DNA of 64,000 bases, from NCBI GenBank assembly GCA_024336345.1, contig JANFOG010000003.1:2672501-2736500 (forward strand), given 5' to 3'. Positions within the stretch are counted from its first letter, which is position 1. Every line of letters begins with the position of its first letter. Of the stretch, positions 36,301 to 46,790 are shown one piece after another. This stretch comes from Mariannaea sp. PMI_226. Taxonomy: Eukaryota > Ascomycota > Sordariomycetes > Hypocreales > Nectriaceae. The translations under genes were made by a program, and so were the position numbers. A model generated the notes under the pieces. That model had not been told where the DNA came from, made no database searches, and saw only the letters and a list, made by a program, of their open reading frames with translations.

Positions 36301-37150
36301 CCAGCTCCAGGATATGAGTGGCCGAATACCTAAAGTAGAGACCATGGAAGCCAGGTTCCAGAACATGCTTCAAGTCAACCAGGTTCTCAATGCCACCACT
36401 AACTACCTCATGGCAGAACACACATGGGTCAACCAGCATCTAGAGGACAAACCAAACTCCGAGGCTCAAGAAGTTAATGCTGAGAGCCCACTAGCTTCAC
36501 AGGATGCTAATGCGGTCAAGGACGAACCAACATTAGACTCATTTCCAGAAGCCGTAGTTGTTTGGAATCAGTCGATAGATTTGGTTGACCCAGTAGCTGA
36601 CATGACGGGTCGGGAGGAAGCTACACGCCGCAGAGTGGTTATCAACAGCCCCAGGGGTGATACAACCTCACCCTCTCCACCACCATCCGTCGGGAAGGAA
36701 CAACGTCGACGGCGCGAAGCTGCTGCGCCTCGCTCAATCATGAGGTTCTCAGCAAGTCAAGAGTCTACGCAAGAATTACGGCAGAGCAGAATCACGCCAA
36801 ATCACAGCCAATACAATCGGCCTGTGGAGAGCAAGGCTGTTTCAGTAGTAGTCGCAGACAAGCAGGACATGATTGATCAGATCCGATCTGGATTGGTTCG
36901 ACCAAAGGCAGCAGAGAAGAATTGGGAACTTCCAACGGTTGCAGACTTTGAGCGGCAGGCTAAAACTAGCAGTTACGACTCAGAAATTGCGAGAAAGCAC
37001 GGCATGGGCTTACCAGAGAAAAACCAGGGAGCCAATGCAAAGAGGGTAAGAGTTGATGATAGATTGTCTCAAACGGTACCAGAGTCTAAGCCCCGGAGCC
37101 TACAACAGTCCTCAACTAAGAAACCAGGGGTTCTTCTCCTGACGTGTTGA
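33363..37150 (+). CDS. Large coiled-coil protein with basic, disordered ends
   Basis: Four exons, 33363-35037, 35097-35325, 35371-35475 and 35524-37150; 1211 residues. Introns are 59, 45 and 48 bp with CTAAC-like branch sites. Residues 1-370 are Ser/Pro/Gln-rich and disordered, with a basic patch (SRKRSTIRKHRTR) just before the coil. About 375-965 is long, discontinuous coiled coil with heptad-like Leu/Ile spacing. The C-terminal 245 residues are basic with SPRGDTTSPSPPPS motifs, and a conserved-looking IRSGLVRPKAAEKNWELP block near 1110. No enzyme domain, kinesin motor or membrane segment is visible. The layout resembles meiotic transverse-filament or spindle-pole scaffold proteins of Sordariomycetes (Sme4/PaMe4 type), but I cannot show homology; treat as an unassigned structural protein, probably nuclear. 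Confidence 0.75.
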
Positions 37151-37644
37151 TGGAAGAGCGCCAAAGCCGAAAGTACTGAGATTCAAATTTGGTGGACCTT
37201 CAAAAGGTGCATTAGAGTATCATTTTGTTTTGGAAGAAGGGAATATGATGAAAATATTCGATCCTTCTCGATTGATAGCTTGGCGAAATGTGTCCGGAAA
37301 GACCAGTAATTTACTCGGTAACTCGCAGGAGCCTGTGCTTTGTGGGTTTAATGTTGCTGCCGACTGTTATAATTATCCCATTCAATTGACAAGAATCATT
37401 CTCTTGCAGGTCGAGTGTGTTTGAGCAGATCATGAGTGTTTATTCCTTGTCAAGTTATACATGTACATGCGCATTGCGCAGAAAGCCTTTTGTCGGCCGA
37501 AACCCCCCCCAACAGTGCTCGTCGTGTAATGGTACAGGGCGTGGGATGACACGAAGATATTCTCTTGTGGCCTATCCAATTGCTAGTCTTATCCCAACTC
37601 TCTCGGCTGATGGAATCGTCGTGGTCATATGATTGATGTGAAAT
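37151..37644. other. Convergent intergenic region
   Basis: 3' regions of the coiled-coil gene (+) and the bL33m gene (-). A/T-rich, with no ORF of coding character. Confidence 0.5.
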
Positions 37645-37964
37645 TTATTTTCTCTTCTTCGTCTCGAGGAATAACACCTTCTTGCGTACTGCATTGAAAG
37701 AAGCAAGGTTTAGTCAGCTGATCGAGAGTTTATACAATGGTATATCGAAAGGTACGCACCTATTGGATCATATTTCAGCATGCTCATCATGGGCGCCGTC
37801 CTGGGGCGCTTGAATGTGTAGAAGAAGCCTGTCATGGCCATAGAGATGAGGCGCACATGCAACAAGCGAGCTTTGGCTGTGGATAGGAATTGAGTTAGTG
37901 GATTGTACTGTAGGGAAAATGGTGTAGAAGTGGAATGGAATGGAGAAATACCCTTCTTTGCCAT
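37645..37964 (-). CDS. MRPL39: Mitochondrial large-subunit ribosomal protein bL33m (yeast Mrpl39)
   Basis: Three minus-strand exons, 37964-37952 (13 nt), 37876-37760 and 37688-37645, with introns of 75 and 71 bp; 57 residues. The spliced protein opens [14 protein letters not shown], has [12 protein letters not shown] and LKYDPIVRKKVLF, and ends ETKKRK. This matches bacterial L33 (opening MAKG-like, GHFYTT, KYDPVARKHV) across its whole length. Each intron must be removed to give the match: unspliced, the frame has a foreign insert after residue 4 and loses the last 14 residues. L33 is a small zinc-ribbon protein in many bacteria; here the Cys pairs are absent, as in mitochondrial and Zn-free forms. 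It acts in the mitochondrial 54S subunit. Confidence 0.92.
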
Positions 37965-39307
37965 GTTGGGCGAGGCTGTGGTGAGGTTGGATTAAACGGC
38001 TTGAGTCCACGGACGGCGCATATGATGTGAGGAGCTAAATTTCCAAGACTGAGGTTGTTCGAGATGTCATCGGAAGAATATAATTCCGACAGTTACTTCG
38101 TGTACCTAAGTTATCACAGTAAGCGCCGAGGCGCTAATGCCGCCTTCAAAGAGAAAAGCGGGCTGAGCGGACGTTGAGAAGCTAGTTCATATAGTCTAAC
38201 TTAATTGGCCAATGGGATGTGACGTAGGCATTCACAGGGTAGTCAGCATCAACGAAGCACTCGTTATCGTGATAGGGATTCCTACCGTATGCACAATACA
38301 AAACAATTCCTAGTTGGAGGCTGAGAAAGTTCCATGCTCTTCATGTTTTTTTTTTTCATTGCTGGAGGAGAAGAGCAGGTCATTCTTTCCTATGGCATCT
38401 AGTTATTGGTAATGCTTTTCTTATTGTATCAAACATATTAATGCGTTGCCCAACCAGCACTTCCAACCTCCGTGGGTGCGGTGGCTGCGTCTGGTTTTCT
38501 GGGGGAAGAGAAAACCCGCCCCCCGCCCCTGGTGCGTCCAACATGCAGTAACGCTTTTTGTCTACGGGAAGATTTGATCTAGGGTGCCCTTGTTCGCGGA
38601 AAGCGATATAAAGATTATGGCCGGCACCTCGTTGCTTCTGCCGATTGAACCCCGAGTTGAACCTACTGTCACCGGCCGTTGTCCTTCCTCACTGGCCAGC
38701 ATATATATTGCACACCACTTTGTTGAATTCCCTGCATCTCAATTGCCCAACACCGCATTACTCCGCTGGCCCCTCCCTCTCTCCTCATCTTCTTGGTCGG
38801 TTCGCTTTTCCTATTGTTTTAGTTTTCGTTTGTGGGATTGCAGCTGTGTCACGGGGTCGCTTCGTGGCTTCAAATGCAACTAACGAAGCCCCTTCCCCTC
38901 TTCCTATCAATATACGAAACGAAGATATGTCAGGACGAGAGGGATTATCTGACCGACACTAACTGATGGGAAAGTGACTCAGGTGGTTTTTCTTCTTATC
39001 GGGGTTTCCTTTTTTCAACCATTGGCTGTCTTTTTATTCTCCTTGTAAGTGGAAACGTACCCTTTTTTTTTTTAGTTCTCGTTGGTGGTCGCCGTCATTG
39101 ATATCCTCCTACTACCAAGTAGCTTGGGAACTATTGTTGAGCCGCGAAAAAAAAAAAAAAAAAAAAAAAACCACTACTACTACCACAGACTGAAGCGCGT
39201 CTTCCATCCGCCAAGCTACACCAATCTGTGTTGACTCGCTTCTGCCTTGCCCGGGTATTTCTTTACCGAACAAGTACAGCTCATACGAATACAGTAATAG
39301 ATACAGA
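37965..39307. other. Intergenic region between bL33m and alanine aminotransferase
   Basis: Divergent promoter region, 1343 bp. No gene is recognised. It carries a T run near 38347-38358 and a 24-base A run at 39147-39170 followed by a CTA triplet repeat, 138 bp before the ATG of the long alanine aminotransferase form. Confidence 0.55.
39147..39170. repeat. Poly(A) run of 24
   Basis: Twenty-four uninterrupted A bases followed by (CTA) repeats to 39182. It lies in the promoter or leader of the long alanine aminotransferase transcript. There is no adjacent coding or target-site duplication signal that would make it a retrotransposon tail. Confidence 0.85.
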
Positions 39308-42300
39308 ATGTTGGCCAGTCGCAGTCGGAACCCCGCATCAGCAGCCGCACTCGGCAAGGCGGTGCGATGCCAACAGTCGTTGAGCAACATCGTTGACGGC
39401 GGCCGGCGATGGACAAGTCATTGGGGGTCCATTGGTAAAGGTACGTAATAATAGATCTGATTTCTTTTCCTCTCTCTATTTTTCTTATTATTGATTTTCT
39501 TTTGATTCTTCTTCTTCCTATATTTTTCTCTTCACTTGCTTTTTGGTACCTGTTTTTTGCTCTCTTCCTGGTGGAAGCGTTATCCTCATCCCTCTCATTG
39601 GTTTCTTCAACTCCCGGATAGTGGCCGATGTCTGGTAGCAATGGGAGGGTGAGGACAATGAATGACCGGATTCTCCTCCCCCCCTTCCTGTCATTGAAGA
39701 GGGCATCCATTAAGATCCCGGAGCTGCGACACGATGCGCGCTCCATGTATGTCCGGGCCGGTCCTTGGGAAGAAGCTTGATGACCCCCAATGGAAAGCGG
39801 AGAGGAGCGATATGAGAAGGGCGAGAGCCTCTAAAAGCCGCTCCGCTCCCGGAGATAGAAAAAAAAAGAAAGGAAAATGAGGGGGAAAGGCCCTGAAGCA
39901 GAGGAGATACAGTCGTACCAAACACTGCCGCGGCGAGATCTGAAGCAGGCAGTGAAGCCATTCGATTGGATCTCAATTCTTTTTTTTTCTGTTTCCTGAG
40001 CTTCTGCATACTGCACACTGCAATCTGCACAGGGGTCATGCCTTGACCAGGTTGAAGCTGTGTGATGAAGCATTAGCCCGCATTTACTTGCAATAGTGCA
40101 TCGTCTACCGTCTAACTTGAACTCAACTCAAGTGAATGAGTTACACAACTCACAAGCAACCAACCACACACACAGATCTCCATCACACACCCATAGTTGG
40201 GGTTGGCGTTGAGAGGGCCGTCTTAGTTATTTTTTTTTGGACGTTGTCCCGGCGGAAGCCGATCACCCCCATGTGATGAGCTCTAAAGACAAGCGTCCTG
40301 TCGGGAATAGCCGATTTTCGATGTAGACGTTTGAGGCTTTGTTGCGGCGCTTTTTTATTTTTATTTACTGGAGCTGTTGATGAGTCAATCAATCATCAGT
40401 CAGGCTGTAAACACATAATGAAGCAACGCAATACGGCAGAACAAAAAAAAAAAAAAAAAAAAACCCTCCTGCTTCACCCCATTTCACTGTCCTTCGCTGT
40501 CAACGGATGACCAGTGACAAGGATGATCATTGTCCCTCTTGCAGCCTTGCTTCTATCTCCTCATGGACAATGGTCATCATCATGACTGTCCCCCCCATGT
40601 CGCAAGTTTTCCGGGGATCCGGGGCCGGGGTTTGTCTCTTGGACTTGTCGATTGTTTGTGTCAACCTACACTCCCCATGCACATGAGGGGGACCAGAGTC
40701 TGTCATGTCTACCTACTTTGACTACCCACATGCTGTTACAGATTGTACCTTACCTTACCTGTGCTTCTGCTCTGCTTCTGATCTGCTCTGCCACAACATG
40801 ACCTTGACGGGGTCTCTCCCCGAGATCCTGGACCTGACAAGTGAGGTGATGCTGAAGAGGTCCCCCCAGGTCTTCCCCTCCCGCTCCGAAGCACAAAGTA
40901 CGTGCTTCCAGACGGCCGGAGAAATGGGTAATCCCTCAATGGGACATTGGCATAACGCTTGCACCCACACACCCCCCTTCAAGACCGCTTGGTGATCGTT
41001 GCTCTGGAGTCTTGTCCAGTTCTAAGCCCCCGTCCCCGATTCTTCATCGTTTCCGCCTCACGTTCAAAGTCACGTCGCGTCAGGCGGTCACGGCCAAAAT
41101 GCGCTGATTTCGGGCGTCTGTTTGGAGCACTCTAGCACCACTCACTACCACTGCAGCCCACCCGGGTCCTCCATCCGACCCTGCGGTTGCCGACGCCGAG
41201 GACTATTTCGCTCCAATGCGTCACGACTGGAGCTTGGAGGGAGGGACAGTGAAGAGGGCGGTTGTCATGCTTTTCGTTGTCGACCTTGCCTGCTGCCGAT
41301 GCATAAATTACTTGAACCCGTCTTGTTCTCTCTACTGTTGTTTTCTTGCCTCTTTTACTTTTCCTCCTTCATCCTCCTTTTCGTCTGTGGGTTGACTGAG
41401 TTCCATCGTGTCGTCCCTTAACCTCCTCAAGTGTGTACAGTACAGTATTAGTCTACTACTACCAATCTCTCTCCCGTCTACTCCCCACCAACCGCCCACC
41501 CACCCGCCTTGTCAGCCTGCTCTGTCCTTTGCCTTCCCTCCCCTCCCGTCTCTCCCCACGTCGACTTGGTCACTGTCATGACTACCTAGTTGTTGGATAC
41601 GGCTTGTCGGACGCTATCTTGTCCCCTCCACACACCCCGTGTTTTTGCTTGTCATTTCCCTCAGCACTGTGTATTCTCACTCTCCCTGACCGCCCGTTGT
41701 ATTCCTTATGGCTTGCGGCCCTTGTTGAGATAAAAAAAAATGAACCAACATCAACCCATTGCCCCGCTCAATTATCCCGTGGTTCGATCCTTGTGCTCCA
41801 GCATTTTTTAGTCATTGAAATCCATCCTCATCCCCTGGTCGGGAGTTGGTCTGATTCTGTTGCTAACTGGTTCGACCCTGTTTATTTATTTAATAGGTAC
41901 CATCGCCACCTACACCCCTCCTGCTCTTGCTGCTGCTGCTGCTGCTGCTGCTGTTACCCCGCGACCCTCCGCGTCCTTCCTGACTACCCCGCCAAAATCC
42001 CTCCTGCAACCCCGCCACCAGTTTTCCACCACCGCCGCCATGACGAGATTGACTGTAGATAACATCAACCCGCACGTTGTTGCTGCCAAGTACGCCGTCC
42101 GTGGCGAGCTTGCCGTCAAGTCTGAGGAGTACCGCGCCAAGATCGCAAAGGGTGAAGCCGAAGACCTTCCTTTCCAGCAGGTCATCTCCGCCAACATCGG
42201 AAACCCCCAGCAGCTCGACCAGAAGCCCATCACTTTCTTCCGTCAGGTTGCCAGCATCCTCGAGAACCCCCAACTTCTCCAGAAGGAAGATGACCTGATC

Positions 42301-43633
42301 AACGTCCTCGGCTACAAGACCGACGTCATTGAGCGTGCCAAGTTTCTCCTTAGCAAGATCGGCTCTGTTGGTGCCTACAGTGCTAGCACTGGTGTTCCTG
42401 CTATTCGCGACAGTGTCGCCAAGTTCCTTGAGCGTGAGTATTCTCTTCGCATCTTCCAGATTGAGGTGCATTGGTAGCCTGCGCGCATATGCGCTGCTTT
42501 GCCTTGTTTTCCTTCTCCTACTCTTACCACTCAGAAAATGCTCTCTGCACAGCCGACAGCTAACATGTGACTTTCTAACAGGTCGTGATGGCTACCCTGC
42601 CGATGCCTCTCACATCTACCTCTCCGCCGGTGCCTCCTCTGGTGTGAACACCCTCCTTCACGTCATCTGCTCCGCTCCCAACACCGGTATCCTCATCCCC
42701 ATCCCCCAGTACCCTCTCTACACCGCTACCCTCGCCCTTCTGAACGCTACTTGCGTCCCCTACAACCTCGACGAGGCCAAGAACTGGGGAACCGATCTTG
42801 ATACCATCAAGGCCTCGTACGAGAAGGCCAAGGCCGATGGCGTCGATGTCCGATGCATCGTCATCATCAACCCCGGTAACCCTACCGGTGCCTCCCTCCC
42901 TGAGGAGGACATTCGCGCTGTGATTGACTTCGCCAGCCAGGAGAACCTCGTTGTCATGGCCGATGAGGTGTACCAGACCAACGTGTTTATCGGCAAGTTC
43001 CACAGCTTCAAGGCCGTCCTCCGCCGCATGCAGGAGGAGAACCCTGGCAAGTACGACGGCGTTGAGCTCGCTTCCCTTCACTCCGTCTCTAAGGGCATGT
43101 CCGGTGAGTGCGGTCACCGTGGTGGATATTTCGAGCTCGTTGGCTTTGATGCCGGTGTTGAGGCCAACATCTACAAGTTCGTTTCCATCATGCTCTGCGC
43201 CCCCGTCATCGGCCAGTGCATTGTCGAGCTTATGGTCAACCCTCCCAAGGAGGGTGAACCCTCATACGAGCTGTACCAGCAAGAGTACAACGGCATCTTC
43301 GAGGGTCTCCGCGCCCGTGCCAATGCCCTGCACAAGGCCTTTGAGCAGATGGAGGGTGTTGAGTGCGGTGAGCCCCAGGGCTCCATGTACCTCTTCCCTA
43401 CCATCACCCTGCCTGAGAAGGTCGCAGAGGCTGCCGCCGCCGAGGGTCGCACTCCCGACGAGTTTTACTGCATGCGCCTGCTCGAGAGCACAGGTATCTG
43501 TGTCGTGCCCGGTTCCGGCTTCGGCCAGAAGGAGAACACTCTGCACTTCCGTACTACTTTCCTTGCTCCCGGTACGGAGTGGGTAGGCAGCATCGTCAAG
43601 TTCCACAATGACTTTATTGAGAAGTACCGATAG
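39308..43633 (+). CDS. ALT1: Alanine aminotransferase, long (mitochondrial) form with alternative short start
   Basis: Long model: exons 39308-39440, 41897-42433 and 42582-43633, 573 residues. The second start at 42040 (context CCGCCATGA) gives 481 residues. The core is clear: NIGNPQQL, IPQYPLYTATLA, NPGNPTGA, ADEVYQ, the PLP lysine in SVSKGMSGECGHRGG (K394 long, K302 short) and FRTTFLAP. It converts alanine and 2-oxoglutarate to pyruvate and glutamate. Exon 1 encodes a Ser/Arg/Ala-rich, acid-free presequence-like segment (LASRSRNPASAAALGK), and exon 2 begins with GTIATYTPP, an eight-Ala run and FSTTAAM before the catalytic part. The 2456-bp first intron is very long for this genome, but donor, acceptor and phase 1 fit exactly. 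Exon 1 is inferred; the catalytic exons are secure. Confidence 0.85.
39441..41896 (+). promoter_or_regulatory. 2456-bp first intron of alanine aminotransferase, likely internal promoter
   Basis: Donor GTACGT at 39441 and acceptor TTTAATAG at 41889-41896 join in phase. The intron contains a 21-base A run (40443-40463), a TACCTAC motif (40711) and, in its last 550 bp (41330-41890), C/T-rich DNA like the leaders of other genes here. This fits a second promoter for the short cytosolic form. No ORF inside it looks coding. Confidence 0.55.
40443..40463. repeat. Poly(A) run of 21
   Basis: Twenty-one uninterrupted A bases inside the long first intron of the alanine aminotransferase gene. Confidence 0.85.
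41930..41953 (+). repeat. GCT triplet repeat coding polyalanine
   Basis: Uninterrupted GCT/GCTGCT repeat of eight units in the presequence part of the long alanine aminotransferase exon 2; it encodes a run of eight Ala. Length may vary between strains. Confidence 0.75.
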
Positions 43634-44294
43634 ACGGCTTAAAGAGGGATGGAAAAGATGGTCAAGAAAGAGGGTATTCGTTGCAGTAGAGGACGATATT
43701 TGTTTGCGCAAAAGAAATGTTATACAAAACAGTTGGATGGACTCAAGCGTTCTAGATAGAAAGCCGTTCGCATTAACATCCATTACTATAAAGCACCTAG
43801 ACTGTCTTGTACTAGAAGCCATAAAAAGAAAATGTGACTTGTTTCTCATACTTGGGGTGTCCCCATTTCGCCGCCGTATATAACTATGGGCTGGATATGG
43901 TCTTTGGCAATTATTTCAATATCCTCCAGGGAAGCTAGTACATATATACGGCAAGCCCAGGTTCCCCTGATCAAGAAGCAACTACGTCTGGTGAAGCAAC
44001 TTGCAAAGGCTACATACAACAGCTTACAGAGAACAGTTGAGCCTGTAGGAGAATATCACTGAAGGACTATTTCGCGTTGTCTCTCTTCTTTTTGTGTGTC
44101 CGGGACTTAGCCAATTCTATTATTGCACTGGCCTGTCTAAATTGTATATCAATACAGTTCGAGTACCTAAGTACCCTTAGTGAAGCGTGGCGCATGACCT
44201 CTCTCTTCCGTTTTGGCAGTTCCAGTTACGCAGAAATTACCCAGCCAAATGACCCTTCTGGCGCCCTCTCAGCATTCATTTCACAACATCTCAT
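43634..44294. other. Convergent intergenic region
   Basis: 3' regions of alanine aminotransferase (+) and RPN7 (-). A/T-rich, with GAGTACCTAAGTACCC near 44160-44175. No gene is seen. Confidence 0.5.
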
Positions 44295-45892
44295 TTATGC
44301 CCTCTCGCTACCCCTCAACCTCACGGCTTGGCCATACTTTTGCAACTTGGTAATAAGCTGGTCTCCTTGGCGCACAACGTCCTGGTATTGCTTGTTCTTG
44401 TCGTCGGGTCGGTTGGTCTCGATCACACCTTTGCCGGTGACGCGGTCAATAGTGCAGGGGATTCGGCCAGCAGCGATGAAGCGAGCAAGATCGCTACAAA
44501 ATAGTTGGTTAGCTTCTTATCATATTGCTTCCAAGGACAAAAATTGGTCCCTGATAGGATCAGAGGGTAAAGAACATACCGATCAAGGAAATCCACTGTC
44601 ACACCAAAGTCGTTGGCCATGCTCTCAAGGCCGACAACTCGGTAACTCTGCAGGAGCTGCTGGTAGGCACGCAGGCGCATCTCACGAATGAACCAGCTCT
44701 TATGCTCATGTAGGTAGCGGTCCTGGTTAAGGAATTTCTCTTCGACGTCGGCGAGGGACTGGAAGAAAGTCTTGTAGTTTCCGTTGTAAAGACTGCTCAC
44801 AAGCAAAGCGAGGGGGCTAAAGTCGATGGCGAGCTCAGCTTCGCCTTGCTCATTGGTAGTTCCCAGGGTCGTCAAGTTGACAGCAGTGGTAGCGCTGCTC
44901 TTCGAGGCATCTTCCGCGCTAGGTCCGGCGCTGAGAGCGCCACTCAGGGCAAGAAGCTTATCCTCACCATCACCAAGGATTGCCTTAATTTCAGGAGCAT
45001 CAACAACCTTGGACTTGAAGTCTACACGCTTAAGAGATACGGAGCCAGCAAGAACTGAGTATACAACAAGGCTGGAGTATGTGCAGAGCTCGTAGCTGGT
45101 AAATGTGGAGAGGGAATCGAGCAGAAGGGGAGCGGCGAGGTTGTGGGAGCGGAGAGTGATTAAGTGAAGGCCCTCGTATGCCTTGAGGCGGTTGCGGCGA
45201 TCCCAGTCACCACCTGTATCGACAAGAGTCTTGGCCCGCTCGATATGCTTCTTAACGAGGGGCTTGTCGCCGTAGAAGAGACCCATGCGTATAATAGCGA
45301 GAACAAGATCGATTTTGGCACCAAGGATGCCCGTCTTCTCAAATACACTCTCGTAGGCGGCGATAGCCTTGTCCTATTGAAGTGGTCAGTAAAACAGGGA
45401 TTCAGTGGATATCAGCTACTAAGTCAAGCTTGCCTTGTCGCCAACTCTAGCCCAGAACTCAGCCCGCTTGCCCTTCGCGGCAATGACCTCAGTGTCGCCT
45501 GCTTGCTCAACTGCTTCATCCTCCTCTTTCTGGATCTCCTCGAGCTCACGGTCATTGTCCTCTTTGAGCTTATTGAACAGACCATCGTCCCAAGGCAAAG
45601 TGATTGTAGTAGCCGGGGGCTTGGTGGCTACCATGCCCACAAGGCTTGACTTCCTGGAGAGTGGCTTGCCTGGGGCGGAGGCGCCGCCCTCGCCGATGGT
45701 GTTGAGAATGCCGTCGATGGGGTGTGCAAGATAGCGGTAGAAGGGCGCCATCTTATCTTGGGCGATGGCATCTTGAAGGGCCCTTGCAGCGGATTGTTGG
45801 GCAGCTTTGGAGGCATAGGCATTTGTGAGGGTGAAAACGTGCTGGGACACTGGCAGCAGTGGCCATTTGGCGTACTGAGGATCGGAACCCAT
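44295..45892 (-). CDS. RPN7: 26S proteasome lid subunit Rpn7
   Basis: Three minus-strand exons, 45892-45434, 45373-44580 and 44493-44295; 483 residues. The N-terminal helical part (YAKWPLLPVSQHVF) leads into TPR-like helices (GDKDKAIAAYESV, RMGLFYGDKPLVKKHIERAK, DWDRRNRLKAYEGLH), then the PCI domain with LLQSYRVVGLESMANDFGV, the FLDRDLARFIAAGRIPC strand pair and the end KYGQAVRLRGSERA. Rpn7 is a structural PCI subunit of the 19S lid, needed for assembly of Rpn3, Rpn15 and the deubiquitinase Rpn11. It acts in the nucleus and cytoplasm. The first intron (45433-45374, 60 bp) has a GC donor (AAG-GCAAGC); using it restores GDKDKAIAAYE, whereas reading on meets a stop. The second intron (44579-44494) is GT-AG. 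An acidic insert (about 120-145) explains the extra length over yeast. Confidence 0.94.
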
Positions 45893-46790
45893 GATGGGCG
45901 AAGGGAGCTAAGGTCGGAGAGAGAGGGCGAGGTGGGTGGGAGAGGAAGAAGGTCGTGGGGTAGACCGTGTTCGGGTTCTAGGGCGTATTTCAGAGTCGGG
46001 GGCTAGATTTGTGAACGGTGTTGGTATGAGACGAGGGAAGGATGACAAAAGGAAAGCTTCCGGTGCCCGCTCGAAGCTGTTGTGATGGTGTTGCTGTAAT
46101 GCGCCAGAGGCCAATGGAAAGATGGTTGGTCCGAGCGCCAGCAGCCCGACAAGTCGGCAGGCGCCTTTCATTTCCTGGCTCAAGGCTACAGCGGGACACG
46201 CACTAAAAACTGGGGCTTCGTAGGTACCTTGGTACCTGATCCACGTACCTTCGTTTGCCTTTCTTCCTCGAGGCACAAAGTCTAGGGTAAGGTGGTTCAC
46301 ATGGAAGCCGTTTTTCATATCAACCAATGTTGGATACCACAGATGTTGTCACAGATCTAAGTATTGATACCAGGGAGCACCTTCATGTATTCTTTACTTC
46401 TAATCCCAGGTCTTATTGGTTTGGAAATCATGTTGGGTGTTCATGGCAATCAATTTGGAGTAGTTTAATCCTAGAATACGCCTCAACTGCGTTGTCGCCA
46501 TTCTTGTATCCCAGAGCATGCCTGACTTCCAACCGCTAGCAATAGATCTTAACCATGGCCCTCATACCCTCTGAAGGAAACCATTTTTTTTGCCCCCAAC
46601 AGGACCAGCATTACCCAGATTTCCGATGTATCTGATCCTGTCACATTGTTGTCAGCTCGATGATCATATTCCCTGGGCTTGTTTGATGGTTCTCCTACCT
46701 AGTGACCCCACTAATATGTGCCACGGAAGTTCCCTTCCCCTAAACCTCTGAATCGGCAAATATATTGTCGATTATCCTCTGGTTGGCATG
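45893..46790. other. Intergenic region upstream of RPN7
   Basis: Promoter of RPN7 (-) on its right side and 3' region of the orphan gene at 46791. The GC-rich first half holds TAGGTACCTTGGTACC at 46221-46236. The A/T-rich second half has no recognisable coding signal. Confidence 0.5.

Noticed and set aside
39147..39170. Poly(A) run as the tail of a retrotransposon
   Set aside because: No reverse-transcriptase or SINE-like body precedes it and no target-site duplication is visible.
39216..39746. 176-codon minus-strand ORF
   Set aside because: It covers the alanine aminotransferase exon 1 and simple-sequence DNA in antisense; composition is Arg/Lys/Ile-rich noise with no domain.
41770..41810. 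tRNA B-box-like GGTTCGATCC
   Set aside because: No five-pair T stem, acceptor stem or A box can be drawn around it.
41815..41896. Hydrophobic N-terminal extension in frame with alanine aminotransferase exon 2, looking like a membrane anchor
   Set aside because: It has no ATG, it lies upstream of a good acceptor (TTTAATAG) and it is best read as intron sequence.
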